From Endozoicomonadaceae bacterium (GTDB lineage Bacteria > Pseudomonadota > Gammaproteobacteria > Pseudomonadales > Endozoicomonadaceae), in the NCBI GenBank assembly GCA_023146365.1, contig JAGLCE010000141.1, positions 1-5,572 of the forward strand: a DNA stretch of 5,572 nt. The letters are read 5' to 3'. Below, piece by piece: positions 5,387 through 5,572 of this stretch; the stretch's first letter is position 1; the number at the start of each line of letters is the position of its first letter. The position numbers and the translations under genes are program-made. A model generated the notes under the pieces. That model was not told where the DNA came from. It ran no database searches and was given only the letters and a program-made list of their open reading frames with translations.

Positions 5387-5572
5387 ATGAAGATTCATCC
5401 TAGCGCAAGAACCACTCGGATGCTGCGAGAAGAAATACATCACTCGAAAGAGAATCAGGCGTCACTGGCCGAGAAGTATAACGTCACTTGCCTCACTATC
5501 AGAAAGTGGCAGAAACGAGAGATATTTGCAGATAAGAGTCATCGGCCAGATCATCTGAAAACTACCCTGTCT
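5387..5572 (+). CDS. IS481-like transposase, N-terminal part (cut by window edge)
   Basis: The frame is open from ATG 5387 through the last base, giving 62 residues with no stop. It begins MKIHPSARTTRMLREEI, and residues about 20-45 form a helix-turn-helix (SLAEKYNV then LTIRKWQKRE), followed by a basic SHRPDHLKTTLS linker. This pattern of MxIHxxARTT, HTH, KW+KR, then SHRPHxLxTTL is known to me from IS481-like DDE transposases in gammaproteobacteria. The N-terminal HTH binds the element's terminal repeats, and the catalytic DDE core would lie beyond the window. Whether the gene is intact, and where the element's ends are, cannot be seen. Its ATG overlaps by three bases a TGA closing a 46-codon open stretch upstream. 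The family assignment is less certain than the transposase call. Confidence 0.8.
   Translation, partial: MKIHPSARTTRMLREEIHHSKENQASLAEKYNVTCLTIRKWQKREIFADKSHRPDHLKTTLS

Overview
The window looks like chromosomal DNA from a gammaproteobacterium with a mosaic of core and accessory genes. Two ordinary metabolic or transport genes, bioA (biotin synthesis) and a tyrP-type tyrosine permease, have clear enterobacterial-type homologues and moderate G+C (33 of 60 bases are G/C at 1621-1680). They are flanked by two lineage-specific genes that I do not recognise and by the start of an insertion sequence. The second unknown gene is very A+T-rich in its middle (9 of 60 bases are G/C at 4501-4560). Polar and hydrophobic orphan proteins plus an IS481-like transposase remind me of marine, host-associated gammaproteobacteria such as Endozoicomonas, but that genus guess is weak.

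Layout, left to right. (1) 44-481, minus strand: a 145-residue orphan with a Ser/Thr-rich polar N-terminal half and a two-segment membrane hairpin. It is read from a good sigma70-type promoter (TTGACA, 17 bp, AATACT on the minus strand). (2) 482-900: an A/T-rich divergent intergenic region carrying a six-copy TTTTG tandem repeat just upstream of bioA. (3) bioA, probably starting at a TTG at 901 rather than the GTG at 892, because the GTG lies inside the Shine-Dalgarno sequence. (4) 2206-2593: a long leader-like gap before tyrP, with a strong AAGGAGG, a possible 37-codon ORF and two competing hairpins at its stop codon. (5) tyrP, whose first eight residues match, from memory, those of E. coli TyrP. 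(6) 3791-4150: a gap without a recognisable gene that becomes A/T-rich towards the next start. (7) 4151-5194: a 347-residue orphan whose N-terminus resembles the catalytic-cysteine signature of C39-type (double-glycine) peptidases, although the rest of that domain is not visible. (8) From 5387 to the window end: the N-terminal 62 codons of an IS481-like transposase, cut by the window edge.

The genes do not form one pathway. BioA makes 7,8-diaminopelargonic acid for biotin, TyrP imports tyrosine, and the orphans look like accessory cargo near a mobile element. No CRISPR array, tRNA, rRNA or complete novel multi-gene system can be supported here. The best leads are the C39-like signature, the TTTTG repeat, the leader region upstream of tyrP and the hairpin-membrane orphan.
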